Origin: Spongospora subterranea f. sp. subterranea
Lineage: Eukaryota > Endomyxa: Phytomyxea > Phytomyxea > Plasmodiophorida
DNA length: 64,000 nt
Assembly (NCBI GenBank): GCA_049724395.1
Contig: JAUGWO010000063.1
Coordinates: forward strand, 1 to 64,000
Reading direction: 5' to 3'
Positions 12,301 through 24,340 of this stretch are shown in pieces. A program made the translations under genes and the position numbers. The notes beneath the pieces were generated by a model. The model was not told where the DNA came from, searched no databases, and saw only the letters and a program-made list of their open reading frames with translations. Positions within the stretch are counted from its first letter, which is position 1. Each line of letters begins with the position of its first letter.

Positions 12301-14191
12301 CTAACACCTGGAACCACTTCTCTTGAGTGTCTGCGTGTCCCAATATGTCATCAATCCATATTATTAATGATTGATACAGCAGTTCCCTATATATCTCATG
12401 CATTCTAGCTTGGAACTGTGTGGCAGAATTCAGTGCTCCCTGAATGGATCTCGTTGGAGTGTAAACCCCTCGATCAGTCATAAAAGAAAACATTTCTTTG
12501 CAATCGGCGTCAAGTGGCATCATCCAGAAACCTTTGAAAGCGTCTAGAGAAAACCAATATTTGGAGCCACCCAAATGCTTGACTATTGATTCCAGAAACG
12601 GCATGGGCCATGCAGTTGCCTTGCATAGAGCGTTGACTTCTCGCAAATCAACCACCATACGTAATCCTTTACCACCGGGTTTTCTGACCACCACAACCGG
12701 AGAGGCCCACTCACAATTGTAGTTTTCATAAACCAATCCATATTTCTCCAGAAGGCTGACAAATGTCGCCAGGAACTCACTATGTTCCTTGCTGTACCGT
12801 CGGGATTTGCACCTAACAGGTTCAACTCCTTCCCTCAGGTTCGTTACGAAAGGAGTGACATTTGCAGGTGGATCAGGTCCCAGCGACCTTCTCCAAACAG
12901 TTTGATACTTCCATATCAACATCCTTAGTCGACTTTGCCATTCTATAGGCAATCCGTTATCAATAGCACGAGACATCATGTCTTCCATTGACTTCAAACT
13001 GTCTTCTGGGAAATCTTCCCCAATAATAATATCATCATCGTTGTACAAATCCCAATGACTGATATTATCCTCATTGTTGGCGCCTAATGTCTTCTTTAGA
13101 ATTAGCGACTCTAGAGCATCCTTAGGATTTATCCCCAGCTCTTTCAACAAATCTTCACCTAGCAATATTTCATCTAATGGTGAATCCCACAGCAAACATC
13201 TCCGGTTCCGAATGATCAGTTCGCCCGTTGCTGTATACAGGGTCAGATCAGCCAACATCTCATGTGTTGCTTCCGCCACTGTCTTATCTGGCAATATTAA
13301 CTTAATTGCCTTTGCCAGTTTCCTTATACCGATCTTATCATCGAGCCTCTGCGCTTTCTTCGCAATGCTCATCGGTATAACTGTCGACTGGGTACCACTG
13401 TCTAATAACCCTGGAAATATCATTCCTGCAGTCGACACTCTAACACTCAACTGTTTGTCTGCAGTTGACGGTTCGTGCATTTCTGACACTTTGTAGAAAT
13501 CACTACTGTTGGATCCTGTCGTAGTCCTGACATAAAGATCACCGTTCTGTTGGCTCTCTATGCTAGCAACTCCAATCCGACAAATCCTCATATACTGTCC
13601 ATCGCTGTATGGTTTATTCTTAAACAAAACTTTCATTTTGTCTTTGTGTTTAACCAAGAGCGATTCCATCTCTGTCTTCGATGGTTTCTGTGGACACTTG
13701 GACATACTATGTCCTTCCAAACCGCAACACAAACATAAGAACTTTCCATTCTTATGCTTAACGTTTTTTTCTGACGCCGGGCGTTGTCTCACCTCGGGTT
13801 GCAGTTTCCTGGACAAATCTGTGGCATATCTCTAACGGCACTGTGCCGCAGCCCTCTATTGTCGCAGTTTTTCACGGAGTTTCGTTGTCTGAAATCTGCC
13901 GATCCCATGGTCCTGCTCTGACCTGGTCGTTCAAATCACCGATTTGTTGACCGTTGACTGTCCCTAGTCTACCCACAACCAACAGGTTTTGAATCTGTTG
14001 CTAACGTTGTCGAGTCCATGTGTCCATCATACATAACAGACACTATTCGTAATACACAACTATTGTATAAATACGAATCATCCAACAATCAGTATCAACC
14101 AGTCCATGCCATTTCTGACACCCGGTGTCGTCCCTGATCTATCCTTCCCTTTGTATAGAAATGACATACATTTTCATACTAAAGAATTCTT

Positions 14192-14410
14192 TGTAACATA
14201 CATCGGTATACACTGGTCAGGTGGATTACTATAGATGCTATTTACACACAATAGATGTTCCTATTCCGAGCCAATATACTCTCTGTGTATTAGATCCGAT
14301 ATCTGGTCCGTAAAGTCCGTCAGGAACTCCGTTGCCAGCTATATCCAATACAATAGGGTAGCCTGTCGTAGGCTATAACATAGGGTCAATACGTTGACAC
14401 ATATGTTACA
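14192..14410 (-). repeat. 5' LTR of family B element
   Basis: 219 bp, identical by reading to 9130-9348. The sequence immediately internal to it (minus strand: aagaattctttagtatg) is not an obvious tRNA-complementary primer site. Confidence 0.92.
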
Positions 14411-15205
14411 GTCAATAAAGTAATCGGCTGTAAACCAATCATGATCGTGACCGGTGCGAAACCTATTCGAGGCCGTACACGATGATTGAGGCTCATGATC
14501 ACCAGCGGCAAGTGAGGTGGCCAGTTTTTTAATGAAAGGCGGAACTCTGATATAGGAGAAGACGATTTACGATTTCAACGCGCCCAGGGTGAATACGCGA
14601 TCACGAAGTAATGGTTGATGTGTTGATGAGAACACAATTCGTCAAGGAGAGGATTTTTGAATTGACTTCCCTGATAAGATACATGAAAATGCACGATGCT
14701 AAAGTGTTAAACCCATCCACCAAAGAGGATAACCATAACCGAATGATCGGCTGACGCTGACGGAATAAGTTCAATAAAATTGCTAAAATCATTTCTTAAA
14801 ACAAGACGTAATCATAACAGCTGCTGTATGACCAGGATTGTGTTTTGACTTCATTATTGGTAAACAGTCGTAGGGGATACACTTTGAAAACAATAATTAC
14901 AGATTCCACAATTGGAAATGCTCCCCGGTTGTTATGAACCAAGCCAGTTTAGGAGCTCGGACGGGAACTGGAGCGAGGGCGGGAAAGTGGCGAGGGCGCA
15001 AATTAGTGGCGAGAGACGGGGACTAGGGCGAGGGGCAGGAACTGGAGCGGGAGCGGTCTAGGGGCGAGGACCAAGAACAATGAATTTGATTCAATAACGG
15101 CGTTAGCTCAGTTCGGTTTTCACGACAAAGTGTGTATTACTGTAGATACTATGTAACGTGACAGTCACCTGGATAACGTGACAGTCACCTGGATAAGATC
15201 AATAA
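14411..15205. other. intergenic with a G-rich purine stretch
   Basis: No supported gene. From about 14940 to 15075 the plus strand is strongly G/A-rich, with degenerate repeats of ggcgagggg and gggaactggagcg. It looks like a decayed minisatellite. A 20-bp direct duplication (gtaacgtgacagtcacctgg) occurs at 15152-15193. Confidence 0.45.
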
Positions 15206-18057
15206 ATGGTGCCTTAATGGGTTACGCCTCCTGACATCACATTCCCTTCAGATATAGGTCCCGGTCTGGTAGGAGATTGCAAATTGTCAGCTTGCTCGGC
15301 TACCTGTAATGCTGGGGTGGCAGAAGACAGCACGTCTTTCGCCGGCTCCCATGTTCGATCGCATTCCTCATATCCTTTCCAATGGATCAGGTACAGCAGT
15401 TGCCTTCTATAAATTCGTGAATCCACGATGCGTTCGACCTCATACAGTGGATGTTGGTCGTCATCGATCATGATGGGTTGAAACGGTCGACAACCATCAG
15501 AATGGAGTCGGAGCCGCGTGATTTTGGAAGTTTGACTATGACATCCATCGATATTGAAGACCAATGTCTTGGGGGAATAGGTTGTGGCAGGAGCATACCC
15601 GATGGCTGGTGTGGGGTGTTTTTTGATCGGGCGCAAACATCGCAAGACTTGACATAATTGCGAATTCATTAAATGCATTCCAGGCCACCAGAAATCACGG
15701 CATACGAGTTCTTGAGTTTTCGCAATGCCAAACTGGCCCGCTAGCGTTGAATCGTGCCTAGTGGTGAGAAGCCTTAGACGATCTGAGTGTTGGTGAATAT
15801 ATTTTCGCCGTTAAAAGAACAGATCACCGTCATGGGAAGAGAAATGTGAGGATCGTATTTGTCTAGTCCTAAATTTGAAAGGTGTTTTATATGTGTATCC
15901 GCTCTGGTTTCTGAAGGGTTGGCAAATTAATAGTGTTGATGAATATTTTAGAGTGAAGGACAGAACGAGGCACTGCAGATTTGCAATGATAGTTCGAACG
16001 TCTGGACAGTGCGTCGGACAGTGCTTTTACATTTAAATGTCCTGGTCTGTGTTTGATACGAAAAAAGGATCCAAGAAATGAGCTCATAAACCACTGAAGG
16101 TTTCGGTGGTCACTCCAAACAGTGATAGGCTCCGCGGCGCCATCCAAATAATGCCTCCATTCTTGAAAGGCAGCGACGATTGCTAATAGTTCCTTATCGT
16201 AAATTTCGTAGTTCTAGCTCAGACCGATTGAGTTTCCGAGAAAAGTATGCAATGGGGTGTTCACCTTCATCGTGAGTTTGTGAGAGAACGGCGCCGAGGG
16301 CGAAGTCGGATGCATCAGTTTCCACAATAATAGGCAGAACAGGGTTAAACGTAGTTAGAACTGGAGCAGAAACGAAAGAGCGTTTTAACATATCAAAGGA
16401 AATTTGACATTGGGGAGTCCACTTGAAGGTTGCATGTTTGTGTGTTAGTTCATATAAAGGCATACAGGTTGACGCGAAATTGGAAATAAATTGTCGATAA
16501 AAATTTGCAAATCCTAAGAATGATTGAAGTTCCTTGACAGAGGGGGGTTGGGGCCACGAATTAACAGCATTGACACGGGCTGGGTCCATTTTGACAAATT
16601 TGTTGGAGATTACTATATCCCAAAAATTGAACCTATGAAGCGTGAAAAGCACATTTTTCCATTTTAACGTACAGACCTTGTTCCCGTAACACTGCCAGGA
16701 CGGAGCGAACGTGATTTATGTGATCAGCTTCTGTATCAGAATATATCAATATATCGTCCAGGTAGGAGACAATAAAAATTCCAATAAAACCACGAAATAC
16801 ATCGTTCATAAAATGCTGAAAACAGGCTGGGGCATTCGCTAAACCGAAAGGCATAACTAAGTATTCATACAATCCGAAAGCACAACGGAATGCCGTCTTC
16901 CACTCATGCCCTTCTTTGATGCGTACCAGGTTATAGGCTCCTCGCAGATCAATTTTTGTAAATATTTTCCCTCGCGAGGCCTGTGATAACAGGTCTGAAA
17001 TCAATGGTAATGGATATCTGTTCTTAATGGTCAGCACATTGATTTTACGAAAGTCGACGCATAAACGAAGCGTTTTGTCCTTTTTGGGGGACAAACATGA
17101 CTGGAGAACTGCAAGATGACTTGGATGGTCGAATAAACCCTTTCTGCAGGTTCTCATTGAGGTGTTCACGCAGCGCTTCCGTTTCTTTTTGCGATAGACG
17201 GTAAATTGGTCCGAATGGGGGAGCGGAGCCAACATGGAGGTCGATTGAACAATCATAGGGACGATGTGGCGGTAGTATATCAGCCTTTTTCTTTGAGAAG
17301 ACATCTGTGAAATCGCGGTAGTGTTCCGGAAGCATGGGAAGGGAATTTTTCATTGCTGGGATGACTGACATTGATGCTAACGGAATGTCTGGGGAGTCAG
17401 CGTGAGAAACTCTCAACTTGCCAGTTCGCCAGTCTATTTGTGGATTGAACTTCTGTAACCAATCATAACCAAGAATAACGTCGAACTGTGATTGAGGTAG
17501 AATAAAAAATTTCCAATAAAAACAGCTGTCCCCGATTTGAACGTCAGTCGCCGATTTTTCACTGACATTCGTTCCCAAGCGATCGGTAAAACAGGAAACC
17601 CGGATTGCTCCCTTTAGTTTTGTTCGTTCTAACTGGGAAGTAGAAGCAACGGATGAACTAACGAAACTGGCGCCAGCCCCGCTATCCACCAATATTTTCA
17701 CTGGAGCACTACAGTGATGAGGCCCTACGCGCCCAGTAATGATAAACCCAGAGTAAGGCTGATGAGTAGAGTTTAATGAGAACGATGATTGACGATTAGT
17801 CAATGCAGGGCACTTTGCAATCATGTGTTGACCGCCACAGTACAAGCAAAGACCGAGTTGGCGACGGCGGCGCCGCTCTTCATCACGTGGATTCGTATCT
17901 CGGGGAGGCGTGTTAGGCAATGGCGCTGTTACCGGGGTGGCAGGGAAACGAACCGCTATGGTGGCCGCTGCTCGAATCACATCATTCAGCGTGAGGAGTG
18001 AGGCAGTTCCGCATGTCTCTGCCATCAGGAGCATATGTTCGACATTGGAATCGAGAC
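15206..18057 (-). mobile_element. Ty3/gypsy chromodomain element (fossil), family C
   Basis: Minus-strand remains of a chromovirus, in order: end of gag and CCHC knuckle (about 18050-17800, CLYCGGQH), aspartic protease (LVDSGAGAS, about 17690), reverse transcriptase (about 17300-16620, with [13 protein letters not shown] and [11 protein letters not shown]), RNase H (about 16600-15900), and a chromodomain (about 15470-15320, LIHWKGYEE, RTWEP). Most of the integrase appears to be missing. No LTR is recognisable at either end. It is broken, with several disruptions, and it differs in sequence from families A and B. Confidence 0.85.
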
Positions 18058-18126
18058 CTGTTAGGAACTGCGCCCGAGATACACAGTTACCAACTGACCC
18101 AAAAGGTACTATGATGGCACAAGGCC
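18058..18126. repeat. 69-bp direct repeat, copy 1 (gag end of family C)
   Basis: Starts ctgttaggaactgcgcccga and ends gcacaaggcc. It is identical by reading to 18436-18504, which lies 378 bp downstream. Copy 1 is still joined to the gag fossil. Confidence 0.85.
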
Positions 18127-18435
18127 ATCATTTTCGGGTCCTTATATACCTAAGACTTTTTGGATCATGACAGAATCCCCCTGTTTAGGAGCGACCCCCA
18201 TGACCTTCCAGCCCCCGTGCGACTTCCTAGATTATCCTCTGACTGGTGAGCATAGAAACGAGATAACACAGTTGAGAGAGAGAAGGAAGAAGACGAAACA
18301 ATCCAGTCAGGCGGGGAAGTCTGACCACGAAAGGTATATAAGGCAACCCCCATGCCGTTACATGTAAGCCGCGAGTGACCCCAAAATGCTGTGAACACTA
18401 AGGAAATCGAACTCACGACCTTGATAGCCATCATA
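18127..18435. other. 309-bp segment between the two 69-bp direct repeats
   Basis: A segment without coding signal that contains aaatcgaactcacgacc near 18405, a weak B-box-like string. Its position between identical 69-bp repeats suggests either an insertion that duplicated its target or a tandem duplication of a 378-bp unit with later loss. Confidence 0.35.
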
Positions 18436-18504
18436 CTGTTAGGAACTGCGCCCGAGATACACAGTTACCAACTGACCCAAAAGGTACTATGATGGCACAA
18501 GGCC
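18436..18504. repeat. 69-bp direct repeat, copy 2
   Basis: The second copy of the repeat at 18058. It is followed directly by the truncated LTR of family A. Confidence 0.85.
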
Positions 18505-18509
18505 TCATT

Positions 18510-18578
18510 CTCGACCGTACGACGACCGTACTACCGACCGTACTACTGACAACGTATATCATTAATAAACGATTGAAG
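18510..18578 (+). mobile_element. truncated LTR of gypsy family A
   Basis: The string cgaccgtacgacgaccgtac, then ataaacgattgaa, matches the inverted 638-789 LTR from its outer end inward. Only the first 70 bases or so remain. The copia fossil begins directly after it. Confidence 0.7.
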
Positions 18579-18584
18579 CTATGG

Positions 18585-19570
18585 GAGACAACGAGAATGA
18601 TCTCAACCAGTTTCACAGATCTTAGGAAGAACATTCCGCATGAAAGACCTAGGCGAACTCGACGAATTTCTAGGCGTAAAGGCAAAACGAACGGAGCAAG
18701 GCATCGTCCTGACTCAAGAAGCCTACATCAGACGAATAACAGAACATTTCGGTCAAGCAAACTGCAAACCGACACCGCTACCAATGGCAAAGTCTTTCGA
18801 ACCTGAAGATGAAGACAACAACATCTCAAAAGACTATCCTATCAGGGAGGCCATAGGTTGCTTGATGTACCTGGCCAACTCATCTCGCCCAGATATCGCT
18901 TTCGCTACAAATCGCGTTAGCAGGCACGCATCAAAGCCCACGAAACACCTATGGAAAGCGATTCAAGGTATTTTAAAGTACCTACGCATCACATGCACAT
19001 TAGGTCTTCATTTCACCAGGTCCAATTTACGAATCCAAGGATGAGCAGATAGTGATTATGCCGGCGACAAAGAAGATCGTAAATCGACAACCGGTTGGCT
19101 ATACAAGCTATGTGACAACACGGTATCATGGAAAAGCCAAAAACAAAAGGCGGTGACACTTTCGACAACAGAGGCCGAGTATATGGCCGCGTCTGACGCC
19201 GTAAAAGAGGCGATCTGGTTACAAGATTCAATGTTTGAACTGAAGCTCAATCAGAGCAAAACCTCAGTTATCAACCAAGATGACCAAGGGGCGATTTTCC
19301 TCGAAAACAACAGGTCGAGTAAATCCCGTACGAAACATATTGACGTACGGCACCACTTCATTCGAGAGAAGGTCGAAGAAGGAAGGATCATGGTCAAATG
19401 TTGCCCCACCAGCGAGATGGTCGCAGACATATTGACCAAACCTTTGAACAAGGAGGAATTTACGAAGCAACGGGCTTCGTTGATGAACTCGAGCACCAAC
19501 GCCGAGAGCGTGAGGTCCGAATTGAGGTGCGACACCGCGACAACGAAGGAGCGTGTCAGATTCCAGGAGT
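18585..19570 (+). mobile_element. Ty1/copia LTR element, 3' part of pol (fossil)
   Basis: Plus-strand remains of the end of the reverse transcriptase (MKDLGELDEFLGVK, IGCLMYLANSSRPDIAFA) and the RNase H (MTLSTTEAEYMAAS, FLENNRSSKSRTKHIDVRHH, ADILTKPL), in the order usual for Ty1/copia. The left end is cut at the truncated family A LTR. No LTR is recognisable at the right end. It is broken, with few disruptions. Confidence 0.88.
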
Positions 19571-20130
19571 CACTATCTCGGTGAATGACACATGAATCAA
19601 TTCGGCAAGATGAATCATCATCAATAAATCACTTCTCTAATATACCTTCACTGGATACCTACTATAAGTCTACTATAGCTACTGCTCATTTGTTTGCTTC
19701 AGCAACATAACCTGTCCTACGACCACACCAATGGGACCTGCCCCCACCTGATGACATTGCCTATCCAGAGTTTGGTACCGGTGCATTATCTTGCATCATG
19801 GCATTCACAAACATGATGTCCCACATACGAACAAGCCGGATGTGTACACGAAGGCAAAGCTCGTTGACATTATTTCCGCTGCGCCCAACAAAACGGCGAT
19901 CCATTGAAGGATCGTTGGAGCTCCGGGTCTGGTTCAGCAACATAACCTGCACATTTCGCCACACCGATTTGGGATCAAGGGCAGGGTTGCCTATCACGCA
20001 GGGAGATTTTGAAGGAACTAGGTATTACACTGCCAGGTATTTTACATTGATGTATGCTGCAGGCAGGCAATTAGTTGCTTTGAAAATTTTCGGCATAGAT
20101 CAAAACTAACGAGTAACAAACCCGCGCCAC
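19571..20130. other. intergenic with an imperfect direct repeat
   Basis: The string ttcagcaacataacctg occurs at about 19699 and 19931, each followed by a similar cgaccacacc or cgccacacc stretch. This points to a diverged duplication of about 230 bp. Frames here are short and unassigned. Confidence 0.35.
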
Positions 20131-20591
20131 GAATATATTCTCCAAAACGATGGTGCACTTGAGCAAGCGTTTCGAAGCTGGCCAGAGAATTGCGTCAAGA
20201 AAGAGCTTTCGAAAGGACTAAGAATCACACCTCTGACATCGTGGATAATTCACGATATCAAGTTATATGCGGCCAACGCGTTTGCAAAAATCCTTTCATG
20301 TGGCTAGAAACATCTCTTGAAAACAGGCTTCCGAGGATGTTCATAAACAAGTATCCTTTGACGTACAGGTCAGTAATCGTCTTGATGGGCATATGGAATA
20401 TTCACCCGACCACAGCGTACTTTTATCTGCCATAACGGGCACATACAACCCATCCAGAAACCCGGTGTCCAGCGCTGGTTCGTCCTGGTATGTTCTTTTG
20501 TGAAAAAACAGGTTATCAGTCAGTAAGTTTGCTGTCCATAAATCTAAGAAATTACTATCATCCCAAAACCAACAATGTTCATAACTGTGCA

Positions 20592-21042
20592 GGCGGTTTT
20601 GGACCTTCTACTATCTGCTGGTGCCTTTGAAATGACCAACCGACTTTGCTCAGACCCGGCCTGTGATATGGTAGAGGCTGAAAGCCTGTTCCGTTGCTGT
20701 GTATTCATATGGTTTCAGGTTCTTACGAAAGATGTTCGCGAGATTGTATCAATGCCAGAGAATATCATGTTGATCGAGCTGCCAGTAGAGTGTGCATCTG
20801 ACAGCTTGATGTGTAATGAACAAGTTACTGCTAACGGGTTCCACTGGCGTCTTTTTGCTCGCATCTCATCCAAATTGGACACATGTTCACATTTTTATGC
20901 CCACATCTTGCGTCAAGAAACCGTCAAAATTCCTGGTCGGTATTATTACAACGACCTGGAGAACGACGGCAGAGCCTGTTATGTGGAAGGCAAATTTGAA
21001 ACCCGAAGTCTCTCTTATTATGTGTTCTATGTTAAGATTTAA
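20592..21042 (+). CDS. ubiquitin-specific-protease-like gene, last exon (degenerate)
   Basis: The exon starts after ataactgtgcag, with a matching GTATGT donor near 20488, giving an intron of about 100 bp. It encodes about 149 residues. The end resembles the USP His box and C-terminal strands: FHWRLFARIS, then CSHFYAHIL, RYYYNDLENDG and SYYVFYVKI. These match the family pattern of a GH(Y/F)xA box, a W/Y-x-F/Y-ND box and a final AYxLxY strand. CSDPACDM may be the remnant of a Cys pair. Upstream frames at 20130-20300 (ILQNDGALEQAF) and about 20390-20487 (TFICHNGHIQ) may be earlier exons. I see no clear Cys box, so it may be inactive. Related genes lie at 55-58 kb. Confidence 0.4.
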
Positions 21043-21339
21043 TACAATGAGAAGAATGCATTTCTGACAGCCGCTTGATAGGATGTGCCCCGCTTGAACA
21101 ATTTCAAGAAAAAAATGAAAAAGTTGTGATAGTTTTTCCTTTGTAATTAGAGAACGTAATGGGAGAGACGACAGCTTTCGAAGCTGCCTTCCACATAGCA
21201 GCTAGCATTGAGATGTGGCCGGCCTGTTGTGTGAATTAACGGTGTTCGTCGCAGCATTATGTGAGAAACTGAATCAGCTTTGTAGAAAAAAGAGTTAAGA
21301 CACACTATGACTTTGAAGTTTCAAATTTTGGGCCAGTTT

Positions 21340-21592
21340 CTAAGCAATTTTGCAGGTTTTGGCCAGCTAGTGCGGCCAGTGAATTCTGTCACACCCTAGT
21401 TAGGGTGTGAATTAACTGGCCGCAATCGCTGGCCTACTTTGATCAATCAGGCCAGTGAATGCGGCCGGTTAATTCACACCCTACCAGCGGCCTACAGAAA
21501 ACACTGGCCACACTAACTGGCCAAGAAACTGCGGCCAGTTAGTGCGGCCAAAGCCCGTGGATGGTCGGCCAGTGGTCGGCCCTTGTCCATGT
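21340..21592. repeat. TGGCC-rich fold-back element (MITE-like)
   Basis: The motif tggcc/ggcca occurs more than a dozen times in 250 bp. Two arms, agggtgtgaattaactggcc (from 21411) and ggccggttaattcacaccct (to 21482), are inverted repeats of each other, so the centre folds into a hairpin. A partial third arm, gtgtgaattaacgg, lies at 21230. It resembles the shorter GGCC-rich hairpin at 52190. No coding capacity; probably a non-autonomous DNA element. Confidence 0.6.
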
Positions 21593-21879
21593 GGGTGGCG
21601 TACACTGACGGGGGATCACCCCTCCTGTCACTGTCACATGAACTGCGGATCGGCGATTTCAAGAAAAATATCACACTGCGGTCGGTTTCTCGAGTCAACC
21701 CTAGACTGGGCGACGTATACATCTGCGGCCGGCCATGTCGCTCCCTCGTCACCTGGCTGGCAGTGGGACTGCAGTGGCCACAATAGGGAAAGACCAACAA
21801 CGCCTGGACCTTGAGTGATCAAAAACATTTTCAATAACACAAGAACTGCACAGCATCAACAAATCTCGGTTTCCAAATC

Positions 21880-22326
21880 ATGAGTAAACAGCGGACCAAG
21901 AAGACGCAAGGAATTCGTGAGCGTTTCCAAGAATACGAACCATTAGTTGATCCAATCATTCCACAAGCTGTCCCGTCATTACAAACAATGAGACATTTAC
22001 AAGGCATGCCGAAGGTGCCACACACTTTTGTTAAGAAGGGCGGTGGCGGTGGTCACGGCAGCAGTGGCGGCCGTGGCGGTGGCGGCCGTAGCGGTGGCGG
22101 CCGTAGCGGTGGCGATGGCGTATCTGGCAGAGGGGGAACTGTCGTCGGGGCAGGTGCAGGTGGAGGTGCCAATCACGCCACATCAAATCATTCTGACGCT
22201 GCGTCTTTATCTCCTCTCTCATCGATATTCGTGTTTGGTTTATACGCGATGTCGAGTCAAAACCCAATCAAAATCGTTGTGTGGATATGTTTGATGGCCA
22301 TATTCGTTTTGGGTTCCTTTCTTTGA
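21880..22326 (+). CDS. small Gly-rich single-pass membrane protein, function unknown
   Basis: A 148-residue frame starting at ATG 21880 (context aatcATGa). Residues 1-50 are charged and polar (KQRTKKTQGIRERFQEYEPL). Residues 51-90 are a low-complexity Gly/Ser/Arg tract encoded by a GGC-rich microsatellite. The C-terminus has one strongly hydrophobic segment (KIVVWICLMAIFVLGSFL), long enough to cross a membrane and ending at the stop, as in tail-anchored proteins. No family is recognised. The Gly tract is prone to length change. The frame is supported only by composition and the tail anchor. Confidence 0.45.
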   Translation: MSKQRTKKTQGIRERFQEYEPLVDPIIPQAVPSLQTMRHLQGMPKVPHTFVKKGGGGGHGSSGGRGGGGRSGGGRSGGDGVSGRGGTVVGAGAGGGANHATSNHSDAASLSPLSSIFVFGLYAMSSQNPIKIVVWICLMAIFVLGSFL

Positions 22327-24340
22327 GCCAATCCTGTCTCATAAATTTTGACTTCGTTATTCTGAATCTCAATCTACCTCGCGTGTCGTATAATGCAATA
22401 TCGGCTGCTGATTATTGATCCGGTCAAGATTACAACATTTGGATATGGCTCCAATAGGTTTATAGCAAAACGCCCTTTGCTCAACGGTGTCGTTAGGTTA
22501 TTACCATTTTACATCGCTTGCTGGGAAGCGGTTGTATTCAATGCCAGGAAAGTCGCAACTGCAATCAGCTTGAAAATGATTATTTCAAAATATGAACTGT
22601 TGAAACAGGAACAAGGTCAACGTCCCTCTTGATCTGATTATAAATTGACTATCAGGTGATCATATCGTTGTTTCTCCCTGGCACCGATTCTTGTTTTCAA
22701 CAGTCGATAGGCAATTCCCTAATGTGGCTGCAGTGCCTGACAATGTGTCGAACAATATCTCGATATCACACACAATACCGAAACTTGCTGATGTCAATGT
22801 GGCAATGTGTTCAATGTCTCATCCCGAGGATAATTTCACTGCATTGGTATCACAGAAACGGTGTTGGTCGGTTTTACTGATTTTTGGTCACGGTATTGTC
22901 TGTTAAATGAAGGCAATCTTCACATTGATATTCATTTTCAACCAGGCGATCAAACACCATGCAGGATTCGGCAGTTGATGGAATCAAAGTTTTCAGAACC
23001 TCACTACGGTGGACGCGTTTGATAGAGATTTATAAACAGAACCTGATGTTCATCACTTCGCCGAGCCCTGGCTTTGTGAGTAGTTCATCTACAATTCACA
23101 TTCTAGTCTGCAGAGCTCGGTCGACTGAAATCGGAGCGGAGAGAGGAAAGAGAGAATGGTGCGAAAGATAGAGATGAGCGAGAACAACGAGAATGGAGAG
23201 GTGTGTATTATGATGGACAAAAAGGACCGGATTGCAGTAAAATTTTAACAACGATCAGAATTATCGTAATCTATTCAAATCCTGTTTTTTTAGCTTGTTT
23301 AGTGAGTTCGTCATTTTTATCGCTATGGCCTATTTTAATGGTGTTTCACAGTATACTTGGGTATTTCACGATTTCGTTCGTGTCCACATCTGGTAAGTCT
23401 CCTGATTATCGTTAGTCAGTTTTGCCAATAGTTTAGCACATGAGGCCATGATAAAGTTTTGCTGGTTTATCCATGACAGGGAATCTGTCAAAATGAGGAT
23501 GTTCGTTCCCCAATATTCTTGATTAACCGCAATGTCTAATCCCATTCGTACGAGGACGTCTCTTCCATTCCTAGTTGACGGATGTTTCCGTCTCTTCTTT
23601 CTCGTTTCCGATACTCTCGTTCAGTTTGCGATTGTCAATCGGTAGTGCTGCTGCATCTTCACCCTGATCATCGTGTTTGAAACGTCCATCTGTCCATAGC
23701 TCATTGTCTGGGTATTTTGAAAACATGTATCCTTTTGTGTTTCTTGATTGCGTTATTCCTTTTATGTATTGATTTTAGCTTCATATAGCCCCTTAAGAAT
23801 GTTGGGCGATATCACCCTTCTGGCATGACCGTTCTCATATTTGTCAAACCCTCATTCTCAAATTCATAAACAACAACCTCGAGCGTATTCAACGGAACAC
23901 AAAGTGTTGTTCTCGTGGGCACTCTACTCTAGGGCGCCGCAATTGACTGGGTTCACCATTGTTTGAGACCGATGACCCGTTTTTCGAAAGTATCGAAGCA
24001 CGTTTCGACGCCCAAGCCGAAGCGCGTCGTCGACCTTGCCTCAAACGTTGCAGGCTGGCAGCGGCGTTCGGGCCAGGGAGTCTGTTGCCGAATCGTGATT
24101 GTGATTCAAGCGCGTTGTTGGCCTCAAACAAAGGGGAATACCAATGAAGTGCGGTCAGAGAGTAGACTGCCCACAAGAAGTTTAAGTTGGCGTACTGTTT
24201 GAATACCTTCTCAACTGTTGTTCAGAATCCGGATCAAAAGGAAGACACGCAAAACGTGCTTCAGAACCGTCAAAAGGATATGGTTGAAGCGGTTCGGTAA
24301 ACAATGGGTTGTTCGGGAAAAGGATGTCGGGTTTCTGAAC
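22327..24340. other. gene-poor stretch, nothing assigned
   Basis: Several frames of 60-95 codons on both strands (for example 22393-22632 plus, 22656-22880 plus, 23889-24176 minus) show no family resemblance, no consistent splice sites and overlapping alternatives. The sequence is unremarkable in composition. Confidence 0.4.

Larger units (their letters stand above)
9130..14410 (-). mobile_element. young LTR retrotransposon with chromodomain (Ty3/gypsy-type), family B
   Basis: A 5,281-bp element on the minus strand bounded by two 219-bp LTRs that I read as identical base for base. The LTRs begin TGTAACATA and end TATGTTACA. A purine tract (on the minus strand, gaaagaaggaag) abuts the LTR at 9348, as expected for the 3' LTR. 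In coding order come a CCHC-like knuckle (CLCCGLEGHSMSKC, about 13730), an aspartic protease (LLDSGTQST, about 13400), reverse transcriptase (with WIDDILGH, about 12350), RNase H, integrase with its zinc region (about 11050-10900) and catalytic core, and a chromodomain (about 9900-9790). It looks nearly whole in pol, with about one break, but gag is short or missing. No matching target duplication is visible (flanks gtatg and gtcaa). Identical LTRs mean very recent insertion or gene conversion. Confidence 0.93.

Noticed and set aside
22028-22294. Alternative frames over the GGC tract
   Set aside because: Ala/Val- and His/Arg-rich shadows of the Gly-rich gene on other frames; low complexity only.
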